DNA of 64,000 bases, from the NCBI GenBank assembly GCA_009363875.1, contig CM018698.1, positions 54,404,067 through 54,468,066 of the forward strand, given 5' to 3'. Each line of letters opens with the position of its first letter. Positions within the stretch are counted from its first letter, which is position 1. The translations under genes and the position numbers were made by a program. The notes below the pieces were generated by a model, which ran no database searches, was not told the DNA's origin, and saw only the letters and a program-made list of their open reading frames with translations. The DNA is from Mikania micrantha (lineage: Eukaryota > Streptophyta > Magnoliopsida > Asterales > Asteraceae). This document shows positions 1-14,058 of this stretch, one piece after another.

Positions 1-488
1 AGACCGTCGAGTGCCAACCTTTCCACGTAGCTCCACAATCTACAAATTTTTCTCCACAGGCTACAAACATACACATAAGATCTACACAAAGACAAAGATC
101 AAACAAGCATCAACACGTCCAAAGAATAATAATGATATCCATGATTAAGCCCAACCACAAACTAACCCTACCATTTAACTAAAAATTAACAAAGGAAAAC
201 ACAAATCAAACAAAGAAAATTAAGAACTAACTAAAAATTTAAAAAAAAAATCAATCCAATGCCACAAGAATGAAATTAGAAAGCCACCTTACCTTAAAAT
301 CAACTTAGAACACCTCGCCTTAGTACACCCGTCAATGGAAATGAAAATGGTGGAATGGTAGTGAAAGATGGTTGAATGGGTATTTAATGGATGAAGGATG
401 GTGGTGACAGCGGTGTAGGAGAGGTAATTTTGGGGGTAAAATTGAAATCTAGGGCTTGAAATGGCTAAAAACGGGTCTGGGTGCGCGT

Positions 489-613
489 CGCGTATCGCGA
501 TAGGTAACCTTAAGGTTGTCGCGTAGCGCGACAATGTGTTGACCCGCGTGTTTGACCAGATCAGTAGTGTAGCGCTACAGATGGCCCTGTAGGTGTCGTG
601 TGACGCAACGGAG
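489..613. repeat. GC-rich palindrome cluster in the array unit (internal-domain copy)
   Basis: The perfect or near-perfect dyad TGTCGCGTAGCGCGACA lies at 517-533. Degenerate relatives are at about 489-503, 566-580 and 595-612. The same 17-mer recurs inside the LTR at 2,393-2,409, with degenerate forms at about 2,361, 2,441 and 2,472. All units carry the set. They stand out sharply in an AT-rich element. Function is unknown. Confidence 0.75.
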
Positions 614-970
614 TCATTTTTCCAGAGAGTTTCTGGCATTTTCATGCCTTAGCCAAAATTTTCACCCCAAAAACACCAAATTATCCTAGAACCACTCTAA
701 GGCAAAGAAATACATACCTGGTGGTTTCAATTCATCTTTATGGCATCAAATGGATTAGAAACTCTACAAACTCTACACTTGGGAGTTTAACCCAAGATCT
801 CACTCAAACTCAACTCAAATGGGAGGATCAAAGGAAACCTCCTCTCCTGCAATCAAATAAAAATCAATCAAGAAGAAATAAACAAAATAAATTAAAATAA
901 ATTGAAGACAAACTAAACACTAATATGCACAGATAAGAACAAGAACTAGTAAGCACAATCGACTAAGAAG

Positions 971-988
971 TCCCCGGCGACGGCTCCA
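971..988 (-). other. tRNA-Asp primer-binding site, copy 1 (mutated)
   Basis: The plus strand reads TCCCCGGCGACGGCTCCA, against the 3' end of plant tRNA-Asp(GUC), TCCCCGGCAACGGCGCCA. There are two mismatches, which should weaken priming. Confidence 0.8.
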
Positions 989-994
989 AAAACT

Positions 995-2713
995 TGATGT
1001 CGACGGAGCTTAGCTAATAAACTAACTAAAAACCGACTCTAAAATAGACACAAAGTAATAAATCTAGACTCTCTAAAACCTAAGCTACCGACAGGCAAGT
1101 GTACCTATCGTATGTAGCAGAGCAAAGCAAGTCCGGATATCGAACCCACAGACTTCTACAGACTGTACTAACTAGACTCTATGACTTATCTATACAAAAT
1201 TTGTACTTAAATAAAATAATAATAAGGAGGGGGGTTTTGCTAACAAAACTAAGAATAACTAAAAGAAAGCTAAAGAGAAAACACCAGACTAAAACGAAAA
1301 TCAGACGCAGAAAGAACACTACCTAGGCATGAATCCTACACATGTTCAACAAAGAATCTATCGGTAATGGAAACAATGTGATACCGGGATCTTAAAATAC
1401 TAAAATCAAAGGAAACCTAGAGCACCCTCGACCCTTCTCAAGGATTGTCAACTAAGAGTCCTAGAAGACGTTAAACCACCGGTTAAATGGATTTCCCTCA
1501 CAGGTCATCCAATTATACTCAAAATGTATCCGCTAGACAATCTACCTCACGGCACGATAATCTCAAAACACCTAAGAAGTAACTGTTGAACAATCTACCT
1601 CACAGCGCGAAAGTCACAGTTTTCTTAAATGCTAGGGATGACTTGGGTTTTCCTATTGGATTCGGTAAACAAAGATATAAGATGAACTAGAAAGATCTTC
1701 TCACAAAGCTTCTAAACTAGAAAATCTAACACCCTAGACAAACCGGCAATCTCTCACCTCACGGCTATCAAGATTGTTTGCACATTCAATATATCTATAT
1801 CAAGATAATAACTCCTATGATAAACTCGTACGTAGTAAACCATCCAATAATCAAAAACACACAGTAATTGACCTAGCATGCACCTATTACATGAGAGACA
1901 TTCACCAAGGCACACAAGGAGTAAATCATCAATCCATAAACAATCATAGACACACATAAACATCCAATAATCCAATCCAAGTTTGTTACATCAAGAGTTC
2001 ATCACATAAACATAATCCAAAACCAATAAAAACCAATGTTAAACATGTGCAATCATCAAAACCTAGGTAGTTCTAAAAGATTAGCCAAGAAACATCATAC
2101 GAATACAATCCATAATCTGCTTAAAGTGAATGAGAAACATAGAAATCAAAGAAAACAAAGAAACAAAGAAAACCGAATGAAGAACACCCGAATTCCTTGA
2201 TCCTAGGCCTTCAATCTTCAATCCAATGCTTTCCCAACCTTTGATTCACCTTAGAATGGCCTTTCCTCGTCCTCCTAGTCGCCTCCAGCCGTTCAAAAAC
2301 GTGTTCTCCCCTTTCTTTTTCGACTTTTTGGCTTAAAACTAAAAAACTGCGATTTTAGACCTGTGGCGTATCACGACAGATACCTCCAAATCTGTCGCGT
2401 AGCGCGACAGACATCAGAGGGTATTTTTGTCTTTCCCACCTCTAGCGTAGCTCGACAGGGTTTCAGTTGGTTGTCGCGTAGCGCGAGGGAATCCAGAATT
2501 CAGTTTTTGGCCTTCTTTGATTCCAGGTCCGTTCTCGCCCAACCGAGAGCTCGTTTCTTTGTACTTTAGCACCAAATAAACATGTTTATTACCTGCAAGC
2601 ATCAAATTACAGAAATGTGAAGCACCAGCTTAAATCGACTCTAAAACTGAATAAAACGGTACTGAAACTTAACAAAAACAAATGGAAAAACAGATGTGTT
2701 TTACAACACATCA
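995..2713 (-). repeat. LTR, copy 1 of array
   Basis: 1,719 bp with inverted ends: TGATGT at the left and ACATCA at the right, so either strand begins TG and ends CA. The tRNA-Asp primer site lies six bases outside the left end and a polypurine tract (minus-strand ATAAGTGTGGGGATG) abuts the right end, which fixes the element on the minus strand. The LTR contains four copies or half-copies of a GC-rich palindrome between about 2,361 and 2,490. Confidence 0.9.
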
Positions 2714-4776
2714 CATCCCCACACTTATCTCTTTTTCGTCCCTGAAAAGGGCCTATGCAAAAATCTGGGATCATAGCTAGGTAAAATGGTTTCCACACAA
2801 TTAAACTCATTAATTCAAAATTAAATGCTTTGGAAAAGATTGCAAGTATTTTGTTATCCTACTAAACTCATACTGATTATTCAAGTCCCTTAGTCATGGT
2901 CTATTACGTTGATGTTCTACATTTCATTTCTTTAGACCCACACTTAGGAAATTTAAAACCAAATCAATCCTGGATTCTAGCTTTCAAGTCATCCTCACAT
3001 ATAAACAATACAAAATATTTCTCAAATCAGATTTTTATAATGGAAGCAGCTGAAAGCGTGAGCATTTTTCTTTTATTCATTTTTTTAATTGAACTTAGCT
3101 TAGTGGTGTTTCAACCAGGCTGCAACCCGGCGTGTGACACATAAGTTTCTCGTCCAACCTTTTTTTCTTTTATTTTTCTTTTTACTCAGCTTATTTGGTG
3201 AAATGGAGGCGCCATAAGACTCGGATTTATTCTCATAAAAAGAGTACTTATGTGCCAAACAAAAATCAGATTTTCGAAACTCTTACTTGTTATTATGCAA
3301 AGACTCCTTTACAACTAGAAAACAGTTTCATTAATTCCAAATTCCCAAGATGTTTCCCATGAAAATCATGCATTTAAGTGAAATTTTACCAATCTTACGG
3401 GATAAATACAATCAGTTGAGCCTACTTACACATCCCATAACCAAAGCATAAACCCAAACCAACAAGTTAACCATGAATGAAACCACAAAACCCAACTATT
3501 CTATCATTTCCCATCATGCTTTTGCAACCAACTTAAACAAAGACAAGAAAGATTTAAGCTGAAAACTAAAAATGAAAATAAATTTAAAAAAATTTTGACT
3601 CAAAAACTTAAGTAAACTAAAACTAAAATTCAAAAACTAACTACTGAAACAAATTTAAACTAAGTTTCCCATCCCCACACTTAAACTGTACATTGTCCCC
3701 AATGTAGAGAAAAAAGGAAAACCAAAAGAAAAACTAAAATTTAAAAACTAAAAACTGAAAATGACTTAGCTGGTTGAAGAGAAGACCGTCGAGTGCCAAC
3801 CTTTCCACGTAGCTCCACAATCTACAAATTTTTCTCCACAGGCTACAAACATACACATAAGATCTACACAAAGACAAAGATCAAACAAGCATCAACACGT
3901 CCAAAGAATAATAATGATATCCATGATTAAGCCCAACCACAAACTAACCCTACCATTTAACTAAAAATTAACAAAGGAAAACACAAATCAAACAAAGAAA
4001 ATTAAGAACTAACTAAAAATTTAAAAAAAAAATCAATCCAATGCCACAAGAATGAAATTAGAAAGCCACCTTACCTTAAAATCAACTTAGAACACCTCGC
4101 CTTAGTACACCCGTCAATGGAAATGAAAATGGTGGAATGGTAGTGAAAGATGGTTGAATGGGTATTTAATGGATGAAGGATGGTGGTGACAGCGGTGTAG
4201 GAGAGGTAATTTTGGGGGTAAAATTGAAATCTAGGGCTTGAAATGGCTAAAAACGGGTCTGGGTGCGCGTCGCGTATCGCGATAGGTAACCTTAAGGTTG
4301 TCGCGTAGCGCGACAATGTGTTGACCCGCGTGTTTGACCAGATCAGTAGTGTAGCGCTACAGATGGCCCTGTAGGTGTCGTGTGACGCAACGGAGTCATT
4401 TTTCCAGAGAGTTTCTGGCATTTTCATGCCTTAGCCAAAATTTTCACCCCAAAAACACCAAATTATCCTAGAACCACTCTAAGGCAAAGAAATACATACC
4501 TGGTGGTTTCAATTCATCTTTATGGCATCAAATGGATTAGAAACTCTACAAACTCTACACTTGGGAGTTTAACCCAAGATCTCACTCAAACTCAACTCAA
4601 ATGGGAGGATCAAAGGAAACCTCCTCTCCTGCAATCAAATAAAAATCAATCAAGAAGAAATAAACAAAATAAATTAAAATAAATTGAAGACAAACTAAAC
4701 ACTAATATGCACAGATAAGAACAAGAACTAGTAAGCACAATCGACTAAGAAGTCCCCGGCGACGGCTCCAAAAACT
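2714..4776 (-). mobile_element. Internal domain of the array element (first complete one)
   Basis: 2,063 bp between LTR copies 1 and 2, from the polypurine tract (minus strand, 2,714-2,728) to the primer site. It is A-rich on the plus strand and has no retroviral domain in any frame. The segment at about 4,262-4,395 holds GC-rich palindromes related to those in the LTR. The equivalent domains are 6,496-8,558, 10,278-12,339 and 14,059-16,120. Partial ones are 1-994 (window edge) and 17,840-19,679 (broken junction). Confidence 0.8.
4753..4770 (-). other. tRNA-Asp primer-binding site, copy 2 (mutated)
   Basis: It carries the same two mismatches as copy 1, so units 1 and 2 form a subgroup. Confidence 0.8.
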
Positions 4777-6495
4777 TGATGTCGACGGAGCTTAGCTAAT
4801 AAACTAACTAAAAACCGACTCTAAAATAGACACAAAGTAATAAATCTAGACTCTCTAAAACCTAAGCTACCGACAGGCAAGTGTACCTATCGTATGTAGC
4901 AGAGCAAAGCAAGTCCGGATATCGAACCCACAGACTTCTACAGACTGTACTAACTAGACTCTATGACTTATCTATACAAAATTTGTACTTAAATAAAATA
5001 ATAATAAGGAGGGGGGTTTTGCTAACAAAACTAAGAATAACTAAAAGAAAGCTAAAGAGAAAACACCAGACTAAAACGAAAATCAGACGCAGAAAGAACA
5101 CTACCTAGGCATGAATCCTACACATGTTCAACAAAGAATCTATCGGTAATGGAAACAATGTGATACCGGGATCTTAAAATACTAAAATCAAAGGAAACCT
5201 AGAGCACCCTCGACCCTTCTCAAGGATTGTCAACTAAGAGTCCTAGAAGACGTTAAACCACCGGTTAAATGGATTTCCCTCACAGGTCATCCAATTATAC
5301 TCAAAATGTATCCGCTAGACAATCTACCTCACGGCACGATAATCTCAAAACACCTAAGAAGTAACTGTTGAACAATCTACCTCACAGCGCGAAAGTCACA
5401 GTTTTCTTAAATGCTAGGGATGACTTGGGTTTTCCTATTGGATTCGGTAAACAAAGATATAAGATGAACTAGAAAGATCTTCTCACAAAGCTTCTAAACT
5501 AGAAAATCTAACACCCTAGACAAACCGGCAATCTCTCACCTCACGGCTATCAAGATTGTTTGCACATTCAATATATCTATATCAAGATAATAACTCCTAT
5601 GATAAACTCGTACGTAGTAAACCATCCAATAATCAAAAACACACAGTAATTGACCTAGCATGCACCTATTACATGAGAGACATTCACCAAGGCACACAAG
5701 GAGTAAATCATCAATCCATAAACAATCATAGACACACATAAACATCCAATAATCCAATCCAAGTTTGTTACATCAAGAGTTCATCACATAAACATAATCC
5801 AAAACCAATAAAAACCAATGTTAAACATGTGCAATCATCAAAACCTAGGTAGTTCTAAAAGATTAGCCAAGAAACATCATACGAATACAATCCATAATCT
5901 GCTTAAAGTGAATGAGAAACATAGAAATCAAAGAAAACAAAGAAACAAAGAAAACCGAATGAAGAACACCCGAATTCCTTGATCCTAGGCCTTCAATCTT
6001 CAATCCAATGCTTTCCCAACCTTTGATTCACCTTAGAATGGCCTTTCCTCGTCCTCCTAGTCGCCTCCAGCCGTTCAAAAACGTGTTCTCCCCTTTCTTT
6101 TTCGACTTTTTGGCTTAAAACTAAAAAACTGCGATTTTAGACCTGTGGCGTATCACGACAGATACCTCCAAATCTGTCGCGTAGCGCGACAGACATCAGA
6201 GGGTATTTTTGTCTTTCCCACCTCTAGCGTAGCTCGACAGGGTTTCAGTTGGTTGTCGCGTAGCGCGAGGGAATCCAGAATTCAGTTTTTGGCCTTCTTT
6301 GATTCCAGGTCCGTTCTCGCCCAACCGAGAGCTCGTTTCTTTGTACTTTAGCACCAAATAAACATGTTTATTACCTGCAAGCATCAAATTACAGAAATGT
6401 GAAGCACCAGCTTAAATCGACTCTAAAACTGAATAAAACGGTACTGAAACTTAACAAAAACAAATGGAAAAACAGATGTGTTTTACAACACATCA
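4777..6495 (-). repeat. LTR, copy 2 of array
   Basis: Same boundaries and length as copy 1, offset by 3,782 bp, with no difference seen by eye. Its adjacent primer site carries the same two mismatches as copy 1. Confidence 0.9.
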
Positions 6496-8534
6496 CATCC
6501 CCACACTTATCTCTTTTTCGTCCCTGAAAAGGGCCTATGCAAAAATCTGGGATCATAGCTAGGTAAAATGGTTTCCACACAATTAAACTCATTAATTCAA
6601 AATTAAATGCTTTGGAAAAGATTGCAAGTATTTTGTTATCCTACTAAACTCATACTGATTATTCAAGTCCCTTAGTCATGGTCTATTACGTTGATGTTCT
6701 ACATTTCATTTCTTTAGACCCACACTTAGGAAATTTAAAACCAAATCAATCCTGGATTCTAGCTTTCAAGTCATCCTCACATATAAACAATACAAAATAT
6801 TTCTCAAATCAGATTTTTATAATGGAAGCAGCTGAAAGCGTGAGCATTTTTCTTTTATTCATTTTTTTAATTGAACTTAGCTTAGTGGTGTTTCAACCAG
6901 GCTGCAACCCGGCGTGTGACACATAAGTTTCTCGTCCAACCTTTTTTTCTTTTATTTTTCTTTTTACTCAGCTTATTTGGTGAAATGGAGGCGCCATAAG
7001 ACTCGGATTTATTCTCATAAAAAGAGTACTTATGTGCCAAACAAAAATCAGATTTTCGAAACTCTTACTTGTTATTATGCAAAGACTCCTTTACAACTAG
7101 AAAACAGTTTCATTAATTCCAAATTCCCAAGATGTTTCCCATGAAAATCATGCATTTAAGTGAAATTTTACCAATCTTACGGGATAAATACAATCAGTTG
7201 AGCCTACTTACACATCCCATAACCAAAGCATAAACCCAAACCAACAAGTTAACCATGAATGAAACCACAAAACCCAACTATTCTATCATTTCCCATCATG
7301 CTTTTGCAACCAACTTAAACAAAGACAAGAAAGATTTAAGCTGAAAACTAAAAATGAAAATAAATTTAAAAAAATTTTGACTCAAAAACTTAAGTAAACT
7401 AAAACTAAAATTCAAAAACTAACTACTGAAACAAATTTAAACTAAGTTTCCCATCCCCACACTTAAACTGTACATTGTCCCCAATGTAGAGAAAAAAGGA
7501 AAACCAAAAGAAAAACTAAAATTTAAAAACTAAAAACTGAAAATGACTTAGCTGGTTGAAGAGAAGACCGTCGAGTGCCAACCTTTCCACGTAGCTCCAC
7601 AATCTACAAATTTTTCTCCACAGGCTACAAACATACACATAAGATCTACACAAAGACAAAGATCAAACAAGCATCAACACGTCCAAAGAATAATAATGAT
7701 ATCCATGATTAAGCCCAACCACAAACTAACCCTACCATTTAACTAAAAATTAACAAAGGAAAACACAAATCAAACAAAGAAAATTAAGAACTAACTAAAA
7801 ATTTAAAAAAAAAATCAATCCAATGCCACAAGAATGAAATTAGAAAGCCACCTTACCTTAAAATCAACTTAGAACACCTCGCCTTAGTACACCCGTCAAT
7901 GGAAATGAAAATGGTGGAATGGTAGTGAAAGATGGTTGAATGGGTATTTAATGGATGAAGGATGGTGGTGACAGCGGTGTAGGAGAGGTAATTTTGGGGG
8001 TAAAATTGAAATCTAGGGCTTGAAATGGCTAAAAACGGGTCTGGGTGCGCGTCGCGTATCGCGATAGGTAACCTTAAGGTTGTCGCGTAGCGCGACAATG
8101 TGTTGACCCGCGTGTTTGACCAGATCAGTAGTGTAGCGCTACAGATGGCCCTGTAGGTGTCGTGTGACGCAACGGAGTCATTTTTCCAGAGAGTTTCTGG
8201 CATTTTCATGCCTTAGCCAAAATTTTCACCCCAAAAACACCAAATTATCCTAGAACCACTCTAAGGCAAAGAAATACATACCTGGTGGTTTCAATTCATC
8301 TTTATGGCATCAAATGGATTAGAAACTCTACAAACTCTACACTTGGGAGTTTAACCCAAGATCTCACTCAAACTCAACTCAAATGGGAGGATCAAAGGAA
8401 ACCTCCTCTCCTGCAATCAAATAAAAATCAATCAAGAAGAAATAAACAAAATAAATTAAAATAAATTGAAGACAAACTAAACACTAATATGCACAGATAA
8501 GAACAAGAACTAGTAAGCACAATCGACTAAGAAG

Positions 8535-8552
8535 TCCCCGGCAACGGCGCCA
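8535..8552 (-). other. tRNA-Asp primer-binding site, copy 3 (perfect)
   Basis: 18 of 18 bases match the tRNA-Asp 3' end, including the post-transcriptional CCA. That shows this is a primer site and not a tRNA gene fragment. Confidence 0.85.
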
Positions 8553-8558
8553 AAAACT

Positions 8559-10277
8559 TGATGTCGACGGAGCTTAGCTAATAAACTAACTAAAAACCGA
8601 CTCTAAAATAGACACAAAGTAATAAATCTAGACTCTCTAAAACCTAAGCTACCGACAGGCAAGTGTACCTATCGTATGTAGCAGAGCAAAGCAAGTCCGG
8701 ATATCGAACCCACAGACTTCTACAGACTGTACTAACTAGACTCTATGACTTATCTATACAAAATTTGTACTTAAATAAAATAATAATAAGGAGGGGGGTT
8801 TTGCTAACAAAACTAAGAATAACTAAAAGAAAGCTAAAGAGAAAACACCAGACTAAAACGAAAATCAGACGCAGAAAGAACACTACCTAGGCATGAATCC
8901 TACACATGTTCAACAAAGAATCTATCGGTAATGGAAACAATGTGATACCGGGATCTTAAAATACTAAAATCAAAGGAAACCTAGAGCACCCTCGACCCTT
9001 CTCAAGGATTGTCAACTAAGAGTCCTAGAAGACGTTAAACCACCGGTTAAATGGATTTCCCTCACAGGTCATCCAATTATACTCAAAATGTATCCGCTAG
9101 ACAATCTACCTCACGGCACGATAATCTCAAAACACCTAAGAAGTAACTGTTGAACAATCTACCTCACAGCGCGAAAGTCACAGTTTTCTTAAATGCTAGG
9201 GATGACTTGGGTTTTCCTATTGGATTCGGTAAACAAAGATATAAGATGAACTAGAAAGATCTTCTCACAAAGCTTCTAAACTAGAAAATCTAACACCCTA
9301 GACAAACCGGCAATCTCTCACCTCACGGCTATCAAGATTGTTTGCACATTCAATATATCTATATCAAGATAATAACTCCTATGATAAACTCGTACGTAGT
9401 AAACCATCCAATAATCAAAAACACACAGTAATTGACCTAGCATGCACCTATTACATGAGAGACATTCACCAAGGCACACAAGGAGTAAATCATCAATCCA
9501 TAAACAATCATAGACACACATAAACATCCAATAATCCAATCCAAGTTTGTTACATCAAGAGTTCATCACATAAACATAATCCAAAACCAATAAAAACCAA
9601 TGTTAAACATGTGCAATCATCAAAACCTAGGTAGTTCTAAAAGATTAGCCAAGAAACATCATACGAATACAATCCATAATCTGCTTAAAGTGAATGAGAA
9701 ACATAGAAATCAAAGAAAACAAAGAAACAAAGAAAACCGAATGAAGAACACCCGAATTCCTTGATCCTAGGCCTTCAATCTTCAATCCAATGCTTTCCCA
9801 ACCTTTGATTCACCTTAGAATGGCCTTTCCTCGTCCTCCTAGTCGCCTCCAGCCGTTCAAAAACGTGTTCTCCCCTTTCTTTTTCGACTTTTTGGCTTAA
9901 AACTAAAAAACTGCGATTTTAGACCTGTGGCGTATCACGACAGATACCTCCAAATCTGTCGCGTAGCGCGACAGACATCAGAGGGTATTTTTGTCTTTCC
10001 CACCTCTAGCGTAGCTCGACAGGGTTTCAGTTGGTTGTCGCGTAGCGCGAGGGAATCCAGAATTCAGTTTTTGGCCTTCTTTGATTCCAGGTCCGTTCTC
10101 GCCCAACCGAGAGCTCGTTTCTTTGTACTTTAGCACCAAATAAACATGTTTATTACCTGCAAGCATCAAATTACAGAAATGTGAAGCACCAGCTTAAATC
10201 GACTCTAAAACTGAATAAAACGGTACTGAAACTTAACAAAAACAAATGGAAAAACAGATGTGTTTTACAACACATCA
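8559..10277 (-). repeat. LTR, copy 3 of array
   Basis: 1,719 bp, essentially identical to copies 1 and 2. It differs in its flank: the primer-binding site next to it is a perfect complement of tRNA-Asp. Confidence 0.9.
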
Positions 10278-12315
10278 CATCCCCACACTTATCTCTTTTT
10301 CGTCCCTGAAAAGGGCCTATGCAAAAATCTGGGATCATAGCTAGGTAAAATGGTTTCCACACAATTAAACTCATTAATTCAAAATTAAATGCTTTGGAAA
10401 AGATTGCAAGTATTTTGTTATCCTACTAAACTCATACTGATTATTCAAGTCCCTTAGTCATGGTCTATTACGTTGATGTTCTACATTTCATTTCTTTAGA
10501 CCCACACTTAGGAAATTTAAAACCAAATCAATCCTGGATTCTAGCTTTCAAGTCATCCTCACATATAAACAATACAAAATATTTCTCAAATCAGATTTTT
10601 ATAATGGAAGCAGCTGAAAGCGTGAGCATTTTTCTTTTATTCATTTTTTTAATTGAACTTAGCTTAGTGGTGTTTCAACCAGGCTGCAACCCGGCGTGTG
10701 ACACATAAGTTTCTCGTCCAACCTTTTTTTCTTTTATTTTTCTTTTTACTCAGCTTATTTGGTGAAATGGAGGCGCCATAAGACTCGGATTTATTCTCAT
10801 AAAAAGAGTACTTATGTGCCAAACAAAAATCAGATTTTCGAAACTCTTACTTGTTATTATGCAAAGACTCCTTTACAACTAGAAAACAGTTTCATTAATT
10901 CCAAATTCCCAAGATGTTTCCCATGAAAATCATGCATTTAAGTGAAATTTTACCAATCTTACGGGATAAATACAATCAGTTGAGCCTACTTACACATCCC
11001 ATAACCAAAGCATAAACCCAAACCAACAAGTTAACCATGAATGAAACCACAAAACCCAACTATTCTATCATTTCCCATCATGCTTTTGCAACCAACTTAA
11101 ACAAAGACAAGAAAGATTTAAGCTGAAAACTAAAAATGAAAATAAATTTAAAAAAATTTTGACTCAAAAACTTAAGTAAACTAAAACTAAAATTCAAAAA
11201 CTAACTACTGAAACAAATTTAAACTAAGTTTCCCATCCCCACACTTAAACTGTACATTGTCCCCAATGTAGAGAAAAAGGAAAACCAAAAGAAAAACTAA
11301 AATTTAAAAACTAAAAACTGAAAATGACTTAGCTGGTTGAAGAGAAGACCGTCGAGTGCCAACCTTTCCACGTAGCTCCACAATCTACAAATTTTTCTCC
11401 ACAGGCTACAAACATACACATAAGATCTACACAAAGACAAAGATCAAACAAGCATCAACACGTCCAAAGAATAATAATGATATCCATGATTAAGCCCAAC
11501 CACAAACTAACCCTACCATTTAACTAAAAATTAACAAAGGAAAACACAAATCAAACAAAGAAAATTAAGAACTAACTAAAAATTTAAAAAAAAAATCAAT
11601 CCAATGCCACAAGAATGAAATTAGAAAGCCACCTTACCTTAAAATCAACTTAGAACACCTCGCCTTAGTACACCCGTCAATGGAAATGAAAATGGTGGAA
11701 TGGTAGTGAAAGATGGTTGAATGGGTATTTAATGGATGAAGGATGGTGGTGACAGCGGTGTAGGAGAGGTAATTTTGGGGGTAAAATTGAAATCTAGGGC
11801 TTGAAATGGCTAAAAACGGGTCTGGGTGCGCGTCGCGTATCGCGATAGGTAACCTTAAGGTTGTCGCGTAGCGCGACAATGTGTTGACCCGCGTGTTTGA
11901 CCAGATCAGTAGTGTAGCGCTACAGATGGCCCTGTAGGTGTCGTGTGACGCAACGGAGTCATTTTTCCAGAGAGTTTCTGGCATTTTCATGCCTTAGCCA
12001 AAATTTTCACCCCAAAAACACCAAATTATCCTAGAACCACTCTAAGGCAAAGAAATACATACCTGGTGGTTTCAATTCATCTTTATGGCATCAAATGGAT
12101 TAGAAACTCTACAAACTCTACACTTGGGAGTTTAACCCAAGATCTCACTCAAACTCAACTCAAATGGGAGGATCAAAGGAAACCTCCTCTCCTGCAATCA
12201 AATAAAAATCAATCAAGAAGAAATAAACAAAATAAATTAAAATAAATTGAAGACAAACTAAACACTAATATGCACAGATAAGAACAAGAACTAGTAAGCA
12301 CAATCGACTAAGAAG

Positions 12316-12333
12316 TCCCCGGCAACGGCGCCA
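12316..12333 (-). other. tRNA-Asp primer-binding site, copy 4 (perfect)
   Basis: 18 of 18 match to the tRNA-Asp 3' end, as in copy 3. Confidence 0.85.
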
Positions 12334-12339
12334 AAAACT

Positions 12340-14058
12340 TGATGTCGACGGAGCTTAGCTAATAAACTAACTAAAAACCGACTCTAAAATAGACACAAAG
12401 TAATAAATCTAGACTCTCTAAAACCTAAGCTACCGACAGGCAAGTGTACCTATCGTATGTAGCAGAGCAAAGCAAGTCCGGATATCGAACCCACAGACTT
12501 CTACAGACTGTACTAACTAGACTCTATGACTTATCTATACAAAATTTGTACTTAAATAAAATAATAATAAGGAGGGGGGTTTTGCTAACAAAACTAAGAA
12601 TAACTAAAAGAAAGCTAAAGAGAAAACACCAGACTAAAACGAAAATCAGACGCAGAAAGAACACTACCTAGGCATGAATCCTACACATGTTCAACAAAGA
12701 ATCTATCGGTAATGGAAACAATGTGATACCGGGATCTTAAAATACTAAAATCAAAGGAAACCTAGAGCACCCTCGACCCTTCTCAAGGATTGTCAACTAA
12801 GAGTCCTAGAAGACGTTAAACCACCGGTTAAATGGATTTCCCTCACAGGTCATCCAATTATACTCAAAATGTATCCGCTAGACAATCTACCTCACGGCAC
12901 GATAATCTCAAAACACCTAAGAAGTAACTGTTGAACAATCTACCTCACAGCGCGAAAGTCACAGTTTTCTTAAATGCTAGGGATGACTTGGGTTTTCCTA
13001 TTGGATTCGGTAAACAAAGATATAAGATGAACTAGAAAGATCTTCTCACAAAGCTTCTAAACTAGAAAATCTAACACCCTAGACAAACCGGCAATCTCTC
13101 ACCTCACGGCTATCAAGATTGTTTGCACATTCAATATATCTATATCAAGATAATAACTCCTATGATAAACTCGTACGTAGTAAACCATCCAATAATCAAA
13201 AACACACAGTAATTGACCTAGCATGCACCTATTACATGAGAGACATTCACCAAGGCACACAAGGAGTAAATCATCAATCCATAAACAATCATAGACACAC
13301 ATAAACATCCAATAATCCAATCCAAGTTTGTTACATCAAGAGTTCATCACATAAACATAATCCAAAACCAATAAAAACCAATGTTAAACATGTGCAATCA
13401 TCAAAACCTAGGTAGTTCTAAAAGATTAGCCAAGAAACATCATACGAATACAATCCATAATCTGCTTAAAGTGAATGAGAAACATAGAAATCAAAGAAAA
13501 CAAAGAAACAAAGAAAACCGAATGAAGAACACCCGAATTCCTTGATCCTAGGCCTTCAATCTTCAATCCAATGCTTTCCCAACCTTTGATTCACCTTAGA
13601 ATGGCCTTTCCTCGTCCTCCTAGTCGCCTCCAGCCGTTCAAAAACGTGTTCTCCCCTTTCTTTTTCGACTTTTTGGCTTAAAACTAAAAAACTGCGATTT
13701 TAGACCTGTGGCGTATCACGACAGATACCTCCAAATCTGTCGCGTAGCGCGACAGACATCAGAGGGTATTTTTGTCTTTCCCACCTCTAGCGTAGCTCGA
13801 CAGGGTTTCAGTTGGTTGTCGCGTAGCGCGAGGGAATCCAGAATTCAGTTTTTGGCCTTCTTTGATTCCAGGTCCGTTCTCGCCCAACCGAGAGCTCGTT
13901 TCTTTGTACTTTAGCACCAAATAAACATGTTTATTACCTGCAAGCATCAAATTACAGAAATGTGAAGCACCAGCTTAAATCGACTCTAAAACTGAATAAA
14001 ACGGTACTGAAACTTAACAAAAACAAATGGAAAAACAGATGTGTTTTACAACACATCA
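12340..14058 (-). repeat. LTR, copy 4 of array
   Basis: 1,719 bp, paired with a perfect tRNA-Asp primer site. The internal domain downstream on the plus strand carries a private C-to-G change near 15,091. Confidence 0.9.

Noticed and set aside
289..645. 118-codon minus-strand frame repeated six times across the array
   Set aside because: No domain. It covers GC palindromes and AT-rich non-coding sequence and is identical only because the repeat copies are recent.
971..988. tRNA-Asp gene fragment
   Set aside because: Only the 18 nt of the 3' end plus CCA are present, adjacent to an LTR. That is a primer-binding site.
1099..1326. 75-codon Lys/Arg-rich frame in every array unit
   Set aside because: It lies wholly within the LTR and its basic composition comes from A-rich DNA. 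There is no homologous protein family I recognise.
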